The notes beneath the pieces were generated by a model. It ran no database searches and was not told where the DNA came from. It was given only the letters and a program-made list of their open reading frames with translations. 64,000 nt of DNA from a virus. Positions 15,937 through 23,485 of the stretch are shown here, piece after piece. The position numbers and the translations under genes are program-made. The DNA lies in IMG/VR virus record IMGVR_UViG_3300027985_000891, positions 60,899 through 124,898 of that record; one strand, written 5' to 3'. The first letter of the stretch is position 1; the number at the start of each line of letters is the position of its first letter.

Positions 15937-16752
15937 ATGTTGTTCTTCAAAGATTCCACACACACATACTATAATGTCAACGGCGTATACACTTCAGTAA
16001 CCGCCTTAATCGAACGATACAAGCAACCTTTTGAAGAAGACTTCTGGGCTACATACAAGGCCTTAGAACGACTAATAGGTGCCGAAGAGTTCAGAGATCT
16101 ACGAAGACACCGTGATTGGAAATCTCCAGCCTTTATTGAATGGGCATGCCTCTTTGTAGATCAACCTTTGCTTTTATCCACTATTAGTGAAATCAAAGCT
16201 GAATGGAGAGAAGAAAAGAATGTTGCTGCTGACCGGGGTACACACTATCACTCGGTTAAAGAGAAACAAGCATTGGCTAGTGGAAAAGCCATTAATCCCT
16301 TTGATGATAAGTTCTACGTTACGATCAAACCAACAAAGGCCCCAGGGAAGGACAAGGAGTCTATTCCGTCATTGGCTTCTCTTCTCGACGGTTATCACCC
16401 GGAACTTATCCTGTTCAATCACCGATTTAAGATTGCCGGCACTGCTGATAAAGTCTTTATTGAAACAATCGACGGTATTCGCTATATAGACATTGACGAC
16501 TTCAAGACCAACAAAACAATTAAGAAGACCAACTCGTTTCAAAAGATGAGACCTCCTCTGGACAAATTGGATGATTGCAACTACAATCACTATCGTCTCC
16601 AGATCTGCATCTATGCCTGGATGTTGGAGCAAGAAGGATATAAGGTACGAAATACTTCCTTTACCCATCTGAATGAGGTCTATAAAATTTCATACGGACA
16701 TACTCGAAAGTATATCGAGCCTATGCTCAATCACTTTTATCAAAATCAATAA
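15937..16752 (+). CDS. PD-(D/E)XK nuclease, Cas4/RecB-like, 271 aa
   Basis: DNA exonuclease fold typical of crAss-like phages. Catalytic pattern: H (RGTHYHSVKE near residue 100), D in AGTADKVF near 169, then IDIDDFKTNK near 186 supplying the D-x-K pair, and a C-terminal helix YRLQICIYAWMLEQEGYK near 220. The start begins MLFFKDSTHTYYNVNGVYTS, as in RecB-like phage nucleases. It is the first plus-strand gene and probably degrades host DNA or processes ends for recombination. Confidence 0.82.
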   Translation: MLFFKDSTHTYYNVNGVYTSVTALIERYKQPFEEDFWATYKALERLIGAEEFRDLRRHRDWKSPAFIEWACLFVDQPLLLSTISEIKAEWREEKNVAADRGTHYHSVKEKQALASGKAINPFDDKFYVTIKPTKAPGKDKESIPSLASLLDGYHPELILFNHRFKIAGTADKVFIETIDGIRYIDIDDFKTNKTIKKTNSFQKMRPPLDKLDDCNYNHYRLQICIYAWMLEQEGYKVRNTSFTHLNEVYKISYGHTRKYIEPMLNHFYQNQ

Positions 16753-16754
16753 TC

Positions 16755-17027
16755 ATGAGAATATCCACACCAGAAGGTATTGAACTTGACGGTCTTGGTC
16801 TAAACGACTATGCCATTAAGATTGATCACACCAACAAGACTCTCGAATGGAGAGAGAATGAGACTACCAACAAGCTATCCTATGTACAAAAGTTACAAAT
16901 GGAAGAAGCAGCAGAAAAGAAGTATCCCGGATACAACTGGATGCGAGAGTACAAAAAAGGAGATGTAACCGTTTGGGCTTCCAGTCAAGAAGAAGCCAAC
17001 AACGTATTCAAGCAAATGAATGTATAA
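16755..17027 (+). CDS. Small protein, 90 aa, unknown
   Basis: Follows the nuclease gene by 2 bases and overlaps the next gene by 8. Acidic N-terminus, central IKIDHTNKTLEWREN, then KKGDVTVWASSQEEANNVF. No signal or membrane segment. No recognised family. Confidence 0.65.
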   Translation: MRISTPEGIELDGLGLNDYAIKIDHTNKTLEWRENETTNKLSYVQKLQMEEAAEKKYPGYNWMREYKKGDVTVWASSQEEANNVFKQMNV

Positions 17028-17670
17028 AGTAGAGCAAAAAATATACCTATTATTCTATCATGATCGCACCATGATGACTAACCATTGGGAAACGGTGCGA
17101 AAGAACTTAACTTTGGAGAAAGCAAGAACTATTGTGAAGCGAAAACGAAAGGATCATCGTTATGTAGTCAAGGATTTCGGTGGCCGTATGGAGGTTACAC
17201 TCTATCGTTATCGTATCACTATGATGGTATTCTTAATGGTATTTAGTTTTGGATGCCTGATTGGTCAAAGTCGGCTCTTGACAGGGATGACCGCTTTTCT
17301 TAGTGGTGCAGCCGATGGCGTCAATCAGGCACTTTTGTTTCATTACGATGAAGTACAAAGAGTACATCCTAACATTAAAGATCAATGGTGGGATCCCGAT
17401 ATTTCCTGGAAGAACAAATATAAAGACTGGGATGAGGGAGATACTCGTGCAAGATTCCCTTTATCTAAAACAGCTTTCGTATCTTTAACAGACGGTTACC
17501 ACTTAACCCGAATGCTGAGTAATAAGTTACTAGGAACAGCAATAACCTACAATTTTTCCGGACCTCACAGAGACAAATGGTACATGTATGTCGTAGAAAC
17601 ATTAGCCATTTTTGCTGTGCGCTCGTTAGGATTTCACTTAACCTATACATTAGTCTATGGCCGCAATTAA
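17020..17670 (+). CDS. Membrane-associated protein with WWDP/TDGYH motifs, 216 aa
   Basis: A basic N-terminal 65 residues, then a membrane segment (MMVFLMVFSFGCLIGQ near residue 70), then a conserved-looking region with DQWWDPDISWKNKYKDWDEG near 125 and VSLTDGYHLTRML near 155, and a second hydrophobic stretch (VVETLAIFAVRSLGFHL). I associate the W-W-D-P and T-D-G-x-H pattern with an uncharacterised Bacteroidetes and phage family. Function unknown; the polar motifs could be an active site. Confidence 0.65.
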   Translation: MYKVEQKIYLLFYHDRTMMTNHWETVRKNLTLEKARTIVKRKRKDHRYVVKDFGGRMEVTLYRYRITMMVFLMVFSFGCLIGQSRLLTGMTAFLSGAADGVNQALLFHYDEVQRVHPNIKDQWWDPDISWKNKYKDWDEGDTRARFPLSKTAFVSLTDGYHLTRMLSNKLLGTAITYNFSGPHRDKWYMYVVETLAIFAVRSLGFHLTYTLVYGRN

Positions 17671-17890
17671 AAGAGAATGGCACTATGAAGTGTTTAATAC
17701 CTGCGATGACTTCGAAACCTGGCAGGCTGATTGTGCTTATGAGCGTAACATACAAACCATTCAGGTCATGGATCAATGCGAATGTGGTTCTGGTGGTGCA
17801 CAAAAAGTAATGGTAACATGGTGGGTCACTCCTCCTGGGTCTTGTGATCACGAAGGTGGAATGCCCAGCTCAATGGCTCCTCCATCATGA
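17657..17890 (+). CDS. Small protein with Cys motif and Ser/Pro tail, 77 aa
   Basis: Overlaps the previous gene by 14 bases and the next by ATGA. It contains VMDQCECGSGG and TWWVTPPGSCDHEGG and ends MPSSMAPPS, a tail echoed in the Ser/Pro-rich gene at 41313 and the frame at 12572. Function unknown. Confidence 0.6.
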   Translation: MAAIKREWHYEVFNTCDDFETWQADCAYERNIQTIQVMDQCECGSGGAQKVMVTWWVTPPGSCDHEGGMPSSMAPPS

Positions 17891-18270
17891 TCGATATTAC
17901 AGGTGTCATGCGATATATGTTACCTTCATGTATCAAAGGTACAGACGGAATTATTTGCTTCGATTCTGTGTATAAAACACATAAACATTTCCCGGACGAA
18001 CGTTTATTTGAACATCCTCTTAAACCTTTAGTGTCCTATTCTTTTATCGAATTCGACATGGGAATGGGCTCTGATATAAAAACTAAAATGATTGACTTAA
18101 CGAATATCATGAAAAGCTATCTGAGACAGAAGCTTAAACAGGTTGACACTGACATGTATGGCATGGAGTGTGTTGACGGAAAATGTGTACCGGTATGTAA
18201 TTGTTTGGAAGACTGTCCAGAAGGACAAGAATGTGACTATAAAGAAGGAATATGTGTACCCGCGATTTAA
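17887..18270 (+). CDS. Capsid-derived C-terminal fragment fused to a Cys module, 127 aa
   Basis: Residues about 40-65 match the capsid protein C-terminal block: HPLKPLVSYSFIEFDMGMGS against GLPLSSYEFIILDYGMGN. The match is to a part absent from the minus-strand fragments at 12172-13284. A helical linker then leads to a C-terminal Cys module (MECVDGKCVPVCNC, then CPEGQECDYKEGICVP), similar to the end of the gene at 13281. So pieces of one capsid ancestor sit on both strands either side of the divergent promoter. Confidence 0.7.
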   Translation: MIDITGVMRYMLPSCIKGTDGIICFDSVYKTHKHFPDERLFEHPLKPLVSYSFIEFDMGMGSDIKTKMIDLTNIMKSYLRQKLKQVDTDMYGMECVDGKCVPVCNCLEDCPEGQECDYKEGICVPAI

Positions 18271-18536
18271 ATAACGTTCTTAAAGAAGCAATTAAGAAAC
18301 AGGTATTTCCCCGGGGAATGCGTGTAATTGCAGAAAGAGTATCCAATGATGTGGTTTACGCATACAAGTTGACCGATATCATCAGCAAAAGAGTGATTGA
18401 AGCTCTATCAGAGAGAAACAGATTGTATGTCAATGTAGAGCCAGCGAGTTATGACTATAAGCAAACTGCTTATTATCCTCTTACTGATCTTGCCATTAAA
18501 TACTATGGTGGGCCAAGCTTACCAGGAACTAGTTAA
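18252..18536 (+). CDS. Small protein, 94 aa, unknown
   Basis: Overlaps the preceding gene by 19 bases and the following one by 86. Charged helical N-terminus (RDLNNVLKEAIKKQVFPRG), then beta-like segments, ending YDYKQTAYYPLTDLAIKYY. A distant likeness of that ending to capsid segment YPTAYFTEYTIF is too weak to claim. Confidence 0.5.
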   Translation: MCTRDLNNVLKEAIKKQVFPRGMRVIAERVSNDVVYAYKLTDIISKRVIEALSERNRLYVNVEPASYDYKQTAYYPLTDLAIKYYGGPSLPGTS

Positions 18537-19035
18537 GTTTAGAGACGGATGGATTTACGAACCTGAATTCGATTATACAGTATGTCCTTGGCAAACTTTT
18601 CGATTACAACCTTACTTGAGTTTACAAATAGATCTGGTCGCCGATCAGCAAGCTTTAGAAGTTCTTCAAGTAGAACCCTGGCTTTTTATGATTGATCTAC
18701 TGGACATTTACCATGGACACCCTTTTAGTTTTGACAGACTGGAATTAATTAGAAGGTGGAGTGAAGCTCCAAAAAAGTACACAGTACACATTCCCGGATT
18801 ACCGGTACCTTATGACGAATACTTTAGACTTGTGTCACCTTCTAAAGCATTAGACATAACCAAAAACGGAACCGGAGGATGGTACTACGAAAACAGTGGG
18901 GGGAAACTAGCATTGGCTATCAAGCAGCTTGGGCCAGCTTCCTATCAGATAAGCGCTGCATTATTTATGGAAGCAAAATCATTGCAGACCCAGGCTATAG
19001 TTACGCTAAAGAGTTTCATGTTGACATTCCCCTAG
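18451..19035 (+). CDS. Secreted protein with weak capsid-like segment, 194 aa
   Basis: A clear signal peptide (MTISKLLIILLLILPLNTMV) followed by a globular, Trp/Pro-rich domain. Residues about 110-175 show a loose resemblance to capsid residues 140-205 (YTVHIPGLPVPYDEYF against CQVVIQGLPVADGTGF, and LAIKQLGPASYQIS against KWIKIGAAYSEAS). The signal peptide argues for export, so the resemblance may be chance. Function unknown. Confidence 0.6.
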   Translation: MTISKLLIILLLILPLNTMVGQAYQELVKFRDGWIYEPEFDYTVCPWQTFRLQPYLSLQIDLVADQQALEVLQVEPWLFMIDLLDIYHGHPFSFDRLELIRRWSEAPKKYTVHIPGLPVPYDEYFRLVSPSKALDITKNGTGGWYYENSGGKLALAIKQLGPASYQISAALFMEAKSLQTQAIVTLKSFMLTFP

Positions 19036-19169
19036 AAGGATACATACGATTATTTGAAAAACTTGCACCACGCGATGACATCAGCTTTAATCATGTCGCA
19101 CATTTCATTGACGCCTTATGCTATGATATTTCACATATATTTCCAAGCGTTCCATATCATAATCAATGA
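18879..19169 (+). CDS. Frame overlapping the secreted protein, 96 aa
   Basis: Overlaps the previous gene by 157 bases, has only one ATG at its very start, and the non-overlapping end (LAPRDDISFNHVAHFIDALC) looks coding. Translation may start at an internal non-ATG codon. Boundaries are unsure. Confidence 0.35.
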   Translation: MVLRKQWGETSIGYQAAWASFLSDKRCIIYGSKIIADPGYSYAKEFHVDIPLEGYIRLFEKLAPRDDISFNHVAHFIDALCYDISHIFPSVPYHNQ

Positions 19170-19229
19170 GTATGATAACAAAGAGCTGGAAGAGAGTATT
19201 TCTTCTTTGTATTTTGTATTTTTATTCGG
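19170..19229 (+). other. Possible 49-aa frame, poorly supported
   Basis: An ATG at 19166 starts MSMITKSWKRVFLLCILYFY in a frame that continues into the next gene. It has a hydrophobic start, but the long overlap leaves it doubtful. Confidence 0.2.
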
Positions 19230-19514
19230 ATGACCATGTTTCCATACGACAGATATTATCACTACTACACTTTGATAGACAATCTATTCAATCCTCATGG
19301 CGAGGACGGATTTAACTTCATTGAACGTATCAATATGCTCTTCAATGGCGATGAAAGAGGTATAAAGTGCGTCCTGATGATTTACTATTTACATATCGAT
19401 ATTCGTAAAGCTTATGAACAAGCATATGCACGTCAAGTACAGTTTGCAAGAAAGGAAAGATTTCTCAATACCCTCTACAACAGTGTCTCTGATTCTATAC
19501 AATACATTGTTTAA
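19230..19514 (+). CDS. Microprotein-array member, 94 aa
   Basis: First and longest of the aromatic-rich small genes. N-terminus MTMFPYDRYYHYYTLIDNLF, then a charged helical middle and a C-terminal helix (KERFLNTLYNSVSDSIQYIV). No family; see the array finding. Confidence 0.55.
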   Translation: MTMFPYDRYYHYYTLIDNLFNPHGEDGFNFIERINMLFNGDERGIKCVLMIYYLHIDIRKAYEQAYARQVQFARKERFLNTLYNSVSDSIQYIV

Positions 19515-19518
19515 TAAC

Positions 19519-19695
19519 ATGCAAAATGAAATAGGAGACTACTTGGGACAAATGACACCTTTGTATCATGAAGATATCTGGGATGATGCTTATTTAAAAA
19601 TAGATACCTTATGTATTGACTTCAAAAACTATCTACAGAAACCTGTTAGTTTTAAAGATCACTGCGTGAGTGTTTACCAAAAAATGTTTAAATGA
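19519..19695 (+). CDS. Microprotein-array member, 58 aa
   Basis: ATG 19519 lies 4 bases after the previous stop. Acidic and helical (LYHEDIWDDAYLKIDTLCID). The stop overlaps the next ATG by 4 bases (AATGATAG context). Confidence 0.55.
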   Translation: MQNEIGDYLGQMTPLYHEDIWDDAYLKIDTLCIDFKNYLQKPVSFKDHCVSVYQKMFK

Positions 19696-19832
19696 TAGGA
19701 TATAAAAAAACCATGTACTGGTATTCCCGTATACTGGATATGTCAGCCTTTTACGACAAAAACTTTAGATATATCAAAGAATTAGATAGTTTAAGATACA
19801 TTATTGGAAATGGTCTCAGATACTTTTACTAG
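19692..19832 (+). CDS. Microprotein-array member, 46 aa
   Basis: Tyr-rich (KKTMYWYSRILDMSAFYDKN), basic, no membrane segment. Coupled to both neighbours by overlaps. Confidence 0.5.
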   Translation: MIGYKKTMYWYSRILDMSAFYDKNFRYIKELDSLRYIIGNGLRYFY

Positions 19833-20049
19833 ATACCCCAGGGAGAGGCTTGCACTGTACCTTTGCCTATTTCAAACCTTAGCTACATACGATGACATTG
19901 ATTCACTTGCTTACACCATTATCGTAGAACTAAATGAGATCTATGGATTCGAATATAACTATAAGCCCGTCGTCTTCTGGAGAGGTGAAAGGGATATCAC
20001 GGATGAGATCACAAGGCAAGCTCGAACCGGTATTCCATTCATACGTTAG
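19810..20049 (+). CDS. Microprotein-array member, 79 aa
   Basis: Starts at ATG 19810. N-terminal helix ERLALYLCLFQTLATYDDID and a second helix DSLAYTIIVELNEIYGF give the helix-turn-helix-hairpin layout of the array. A basic C-terminal extension. The dispersed CCCAGGGAGA motif lies within it at 19837. Confidence 0.55.
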   Translation: MVSDTFTRYPRERLALYLCLFQTLATYDDIDSLAYTIIVELNEIYGFEYNYKPVVFWRGERDITDEITRQARTGIPFIR

Positions 20050-20061
20050 AATATTCAGTAT

Positions 20062-20298
20062 ATGCGAACGAATCCTACGATTTCATTACGATCAGAAGAG
20101 CTTCAGTCCAGTAACACTGATTCAAGTAGATTTTCTTCTACTGGAGGACCAGATTTTGCGTTTTACATGAAAACTTATTATAAGATCGCAGATGTATTCC
20201 TTTACACTCCACTAGGCATTCATGACGTATTAAGAAACTTTATTCAAACTTTATATGCAGCTAAAAAACTATCAAGAACTACTACAGATCATGTGTAG
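20062..20298 (+). CDS. Microprotein-array member, 78 aa
   Basis: Polar, Ser/Thr-rich N-terminal 30 residues followed by the array-type segment YMKTYYKIADVFLY and a C-terminal helix DVLRNFIQTLYAAKKL. True start may be the internal ATG before KTYYK. Confidence 0.5.
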   Translation: MRTNPTISLRSEELQSSNTDSSRFSSTGGPDFAFYMKTYYKIADVFLYTPLGIHDVLRNFIQTLYAAKKLSRTTTDHV

Positions 20299-20401
20299 CA
20301 TACAAAATCAAACTACCTTCATTCTTAAGAGTCTCTATCCGGAAATGAATAACCTTAGACTGGTAATTTTTTATCATAAACATTTGGAATGGAATACATG
20401 A
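20291..20401 (+). CDS. Microprotein-array member, 36 aa
   Basis: Short frame MCSIQNQTTFILKSLYPEMN onward, overlapping the previous stop by 8 bases and the next start by 4 (ATGA). Confidence 0.4.
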   Translation: MCSIQNQTTFILKSLYPEMNNLRLVIFYHKHLEWNT

Positions 20402-20568
20402 AACAATACATACCACTCTTCGGTTTTATGAGAACAGCTTTCCTTAGTGAAGACAGAATTCTAACAAACCGTCTTGTTGTACTCACACTTCATCTTCAAA
20501 ATCAACCACCATGGCGAACCTTATCGAGGTTAGACGCTTTAAAAGATATCAATCCGTCTTTCACATAA
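20398..20568 (+). CDS. Microprotein-array member, 56 aa
   Basis: Starts with ATGA overlap. MKQYIPLFGFMRTAFLSEDR, then a helix NRLVVLTLHLQNQ. Last gene before the 265-base gap. Confidence 0.45.
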   Translation: MKQYIPLFGFMRTAFLSEDRILTNRLVVLTLHLQNQPPWRTLSRLDALKDINPSFT

Positions 20569-20833
20569 TACGAAAAATAGCCTTTCATAAAGAACTATTC
20601 ACATTAAGCAGTGAACTGTATTATCTACAATAGCCCTATACGCTACCTACCCTAGGATATATTTCCAGATCGATATGCCGGCATTATTTTGGGTACACTC
20701 ATTTAAGTCCCCCCCTTTATATGGATGTTAGTTCCTCTATATATGGATGTTAAGTTTAGTACCCTCTAATGCATGACCCCTTCAAAGTTATCCCCCCCTT
20801 CGTTGATTACTAACTTTCCTAAATTTATACATT
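20569..20833. other. Non-coding gap with C-tracts and a direct repeat
   Basis: Holds two runs of seven C (near 20711 and 20805), two copies of TATATGGATGTTA about 25 bases apart (near 20720 and 20745), and A/T-rich sequence before ATG 20834. Probably the promoter or regulatory region of the following isolated gene. Confidence 0.4.
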
Positions 20834-21187
20834 ATGTCTAAACTTGTCGGTAAGAAGGCTGACGCAGCTTTCAACGCTTTCGCATTCCGTTCTGAGATTA
20901 AGAAATCCAACGGAGATACGCAAGAAGTTTTCATGCTTGGGTTGTTCAAGGAACAACGTTACGATTCGAATGTCAGATCTGGTTGGATCCAACATTCTTC
21001 GCTTGTATCCGATCTCATGGACACGCTCTCATACGAGGAGCAAACCATTACTGGTACTGTCATGAAATCGGGCAAGCAGTTCGTTCTATACCTCGATCAG
21101 ATGCCTGCTGAGGTAGAGAATCGAGATGGTAAGCCTAGGTACGACTGTAGACCAGTTCGCATCGTTGGCTTCGAAATACCTGAATAA
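20834..21187 (+). CDS. Isolated soluble protein, 117 aa
   Basis: Unlike its neighbours: balanced soluble composition, stronger codon bias, its own upstream regulatory gap and its own strong terminator. N-terminus MSKLVGKKADAAFNAFAFRS, central beta-like strands (EQTITGTVMKSGKQFVLYLD). Likely an abundant early protein with an OB- or barrel-like fold, but no family recognised. Confidence 0.7.
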   Translation: MSKLVGKKADAAFNAFAFRSEIKKSNGDTQEVFMLGLFKEQRYDSNVRSGWIQHSSLVSDLMDTLSYEEQTITGTVMKSGKQFVLYLDQMPAEVENRDGKPRYDCRPVRIVGFEIPE

Positions 21188-21192
21188 AACCC

Positions 21193-21226
21193 CAGGGAGA
21201 GGAGAAATCCTCTCTCTGTTTTTTAT
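21193..21226 (+). terminator. Strong intrinsic terminator
   Basis: An 11-base-pair stem, CAGGGAGAGGA with TCCTCTCTCTG (one G-T pair), a GAAA loop, and a T-run at 21219-21224. The 5' arm contains the dispersed CCCAGGGAGA motif. Confidence 0.85.
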
Positions 21227-21266
21227 TGTGTGGGTGTGGCGGGTGGGATTATTCAATCAAACTAAC

Positions 21267-21428
21267 ATGACTAGAGAACAACTGGAACGATATTGGATGC
21301 TATATCAGCTTATAGGTAGTATAACTTCCTATCGTGGTGGTTATCTAAACTTGAGCACATGGCAAGCAGCTCGTGAATTACGTGACTTATGCGGTCATGC
21401 TATCTATTACTACACCCAGATGAAATGA
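21267..21428 (+). CDS. Microprotein-array member, 53 aa
   Basis: ATG 21267. Helices REQLERYWMLYQLIGSI and TWQAARELRDLCGHAIYYY separated by a Gly/Asn turn. The stop overlaps the next ATG. Confidence 0.55.
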   Translation: MTREQLERYWMLYQLIGSITSYRGGYLNLSTWQAARELRDLCGHAIYYYTQMK

Positions 21429-21589
21429 ACAGAACATACAAATACTACATACTCTTTAGGTCTTGCCGCAAGATCTTATGGGGAACACATTTCATTAACG
21501 TGGATCATGAGGTATGCTGGCAAACAGTTTATTCCATAACGGATATATTGGTCCGTGAAGATGCTAGACAGAATATTATTTGGCTCTAA
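21425..21589 (+). CDS. Microprotein-array member, 54 aa
   Basis: ATGA overlap with the previous gene. MNRTYKYYILFRSCRKILWG then WQTVYSITDILVREDAR. Basic N-terminal helix, amphipathic second helix. Confidence 0.5.
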   Translation: MNRTYKYYILFRSCRKILWGTHFINVDHEVCWQTVYSITDILVREDARQNIIWL

Positions 21590-21612
21590 GGCTATGTATA
21601 AACACTAACTAA

Positions 21613-21756
21613 ATGAACGATAAACCAAATAAAGTTTTGTTTGAACTGTATTTTGATATATTCCTGACTATGCATGAAGACACATTTCCAATAGGAGCTG
21701 GTATATACCTGTCACTATTTGGTATCATTGATCTGCTTGATAAACACAATAACTGA
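21613..21756 (+). CDS. Microprotein-array member, 47 aa
   Basis: KVLFELYFDIFLTMHEDTFP, then AGIYLSLFGIIDLLDKHNN. Same two-helix plan; acidic. Confidence 0.5.
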   Translation: MNDKPNKVLFELYFDIFLTMHEDTFPIGAGIYLSLFGIIDLLDKHNN

Positions 21757-21762
21757 TTAATA

Positions 21763-21873
21763 ATGAGCGAGTTATACTTCAATCTCTATGTGATCATGTA
21801 TGAATACTTCTATCCTTTAGAGTTTAATATCTACATGATCATAATCGACATCCTGGATGGAAACCTATTATAG
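21763..21873 (+). CDS. Microprotein-array member, 36 aa
   Basis: MSELYFNLYVIMYEYFYPLE then NIYMIIIDILDG; a shortened copy resembling the 47-residue neighbour (LYFDIF/LYFNLY, IIDLLD/IIDILD). Confidence 0.5.
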   Translation: MSELYFNLYVIMYEYFYPLEFNIYMIIIDILDGNLL

Positions 21874-22000
21874 ACTGTTTTCTGCGATACGTTACCACTA
21901 TCATTACCTTTATTGGATGTCCGATGCACAAATAGATGATGATACGTACTACTTACTTCATGATATCGTATTATTGTTAGATAATTATGTAAAACACTGA
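21857..22000 (+). CDS. Microprotein-array member, 47 aa
   Basis: METYYRLFSAIRYHYHYLYW, then YYLLHDIVLLLDNYVKH. Start overlaps the previous stop by 17 bases. Confidence 0.5.
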   Translation: METYYRLFSAIRYHYHYLYWMSDAQIDDDTYYLLHDIVLLLDNYVKH

Positions 22001-22087
22001 GTAAGAACGAGTTAAAGTGAAAAAGTATACCTAACCCCCTGATTTAGACCCTTTTGAACATACCCTCAAAACAAAAGTGCTATAATT

Positions 22088-22273
22088 ATGGTCTTTTATG
22101 ACAATCACTACAAATCCATACTTTCTTATTATTATCTCTATTTTACTAGAACCTTTAGATTATGTTATTGGAAAGCTGATATATTTTATAATGAAGAAAG
22201 AGATCGTTTTTTATACTATGCTCTATATGATATGATTCAGTTTATTAATACTTATCAAGTCCCAGGGAGATGA
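22088..22273 (+). CDS. Microprotein-array member, 61 aa
   Basis: After an 87-base gap without a start. SILSYYYLYFTRTFRLCYW then FLYYALYDMIQFINTYQVPG. Its end contains the dispersed CCCAGGGAGA motif and overlaps the next ATG. Confidence 0.55.
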   Translation: MVFYDNHYKSILSYYYLYFTRTFRLCYWKADIFYNEERDRFLYYALYDMIQFINTYQVPGR

Positions 22274-22401
22274 AGGTTTATATCCTCTTATTTAACTGTG
22301 ATATGTTCGCACATTCATATTATTTCTACTATAATGGCCACCCGGCAGATTATGTGTATGTCTCTTTACATAACCTATACGACTTACTAAAAGATGACTA
22401 A
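22270..22401 (+). CDS. Microprotein-array member, 43 aa
   Basis: MKVYILLFNCDMFAHSYYFY, then VSLHNLYDLLKDD. Overlaps by 4 and 8 bases. Confidence 0.5.
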   Translation: MKVYILLFNCDMFAHSYYFYYNGHPADYVYVSLHNLYDLLKDD

Positions 22402-22522
22402 ACTATATCCTCTTATCTTTCGATTGATCTGGATCAATTCTTATGTCTATTATGTATATGTTGATACTGAGGGCGAAGAGGTTTCTGATGCAGCACATAA
22501 ACTATACACTTTACTAAAATGA
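22394..22522 (+). CDS. Microprotein-array member, 42 aa
   Basis: MTKLYPLIFRLIWINSYVYY, then DAAHKLYTLLK, close in ending to the previous member (LHNLYDLLK). Confidence 0.5.
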   Translation: MTKLYPLIFRLIWINSYVYYVYVDTEGEEVSDAAHKLYTLLK

Positions 22523-22656
22523 CTCACTATCTTATCTATATTCGAACATTTCATGATCTTCTTATTCATGTAGAAACAGAGCATACCTTACGGGAACTTT
22601 CTCATGCTCTTTATCGTATCTATCTTCCTATCTATGATAACTATGTACAAGCGTAA
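22519..22656 (+). CDS. Microprotein-array member, 45 aa
   Basis: MTHYLIYIRTFHDLLIHVET, then RELSHALYRIYLPIYDNY. ATGA start overlap. Confidence 0.5.
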   Translation: MTHYLIYIRTFHDLLIHVETEHTLRELSHALYRIYLPIYDNYVQA

Positions 22657-22786
22657 ACCTTTCTATAAGCTCATCTTTCATATGTTGGACCTGTTTACTA
22701 ATAATCCTTATACTTATAATCCACCATATGAAGATGTCCGTAAAAGTGCTGTATTTTTGTTACATCATATCTACAATCATGAATGA
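22643..22786 (+). CDS. Microprotein-array member, 47 aa
   Basis: MYKRKPFYKLIFHMLDLFTN, then EDVRKSAVFLLHHIYNHE. Confidence 0.5.
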   Translation: MYKRKPFYKLIFHMLDLFTNNPYTYNPPYEDVRKSAVFLLHHIYNHE

Positions 22787-22949
22787 CTCTATCAACTATA
22801 CTTTACTCATCAATCTGACCCGCAAAGCTCTCAAATTGTATCTGGATGAGTACATGAAATTCGTTATTCCAGAGTCTCTACCAGCATTTATAGCCATGCA
22901 TCAACTGTATTATGTTTTACATTATGATCTACCCGATAACATACTCTAA
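22779..22949 (+). CDS. Microprotein-array member, 56 aa
   Basis: Ends AMHQLYYVLHYDLPDNIL, nearly the same as the end of the gene at 23351 (VYQLYHVLHYELPDVL), which proves paralogy within the array. Confidence 0.6.
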   Translation: MNDSINYTLLINLTRKALKLYLDEYMKFVIPESLPAFIAMHQLYYVLHYDLPDNIL

Positions 22950-22968
22950 GTTATTCAGACACTTCTAT

Positions 22969-23079
22969 ATGATTATTTATAACGATTCTCATAGTAGACT
23001 ATCAAGAGATGCAAATAGGACTTTATTTAGACTTGATATCTTACTACAAAGTACAAAGACTAACTTTCCTTTCACATGA
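22969..23079 (+). CDS. Microprotein-array member, 36 aa
   Basis: MIIYNDSHSRLSRDANRTLF, then RLDILLQSTK. Short, polar; ATGA overlap with the next gene. Confidence 0.4.
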   Translation: MIIYNDSHSRLSRDANRTLFRLDILLQSTKTNFPFT

Positions 23080-23222
23080 ACATTTATTATCTTATATGGA
23101 TCAGAAAATACTTCGCTGAGTATTGGCTTTTCTATCAGCTTCACTATGAGGTGTATAGCATTTTATATGAAATTATAACACTTCACGATGAATACTTTAC
23201 ATCACATGATCAGAAGTATTAA
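23076..23222 (+). CDS. Microprotein-array member, 48 aa
   Basis: MNIYYLIWIRKYFAEYWLFY, then VYSILYEIITLHDEYF. Confidence 0.5.
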   Translation: MNIYYLIWIRKYFAEYWLFYQLHYEVYSILYEIITLHDEYFTSHDQKY

Positions 23223-23358
23223 GGATTATCTGTTTCTTCTCTGGTTTGATACTAATGTGTATAATCCTGACTTCGACCAGCTCAGAACACTTCATTATCT
23301 TTGGGAAGAGTTCGCTTACCTTTCTAACCAATTTTATCGAATCAACTGTTATGTTTGA
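23188..23358 (+). CDS. Microprotein-array member, 56 aa
   Basis: MNTLHHMIRSIKDYLFLLWF, then LRTLHYLWEEFAYLSNQFY. Overlaps the previous gene by 35 bases and the next by 8. Confidence 0.5.
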   Translation: MNTLHHMIRSIKDYLFLLWFDTNVYNPDFDQLRTLHYLWEEFAYLSNQFYRINCYV

Positions 23359-23485
23359 TTTGATGCTAAGAGTTCTTACAACGTATTTGTATAACCAGTA
23401 TGAAGAACCATACTGTCTGCCAACAGTTCTATCTGTCTATCAACTATATCATGTTTTACACTATGAACTACCAGATGTACTTTAG
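23351..23485 (+). CDS. Microprotein-array member, 44 aa
   Basis: MFDLMLRVLTTYLYNQYEEP, then VYQLYHVLHYELPDVL; paralogue of the gene at 22779. Confidence 0.55.
   Translation: MFDLMLRVLTTYLYNQYEEPYCLPTVLSVYQLYHVLHYELPDVL

Noticed and set aside
18451-19035. Third capsid fragment
   Set aside because: Similarity to the capsid protein (GLPVP, IKxG) is weak and the protein has a signal peptide, so it is described only as a possible match.
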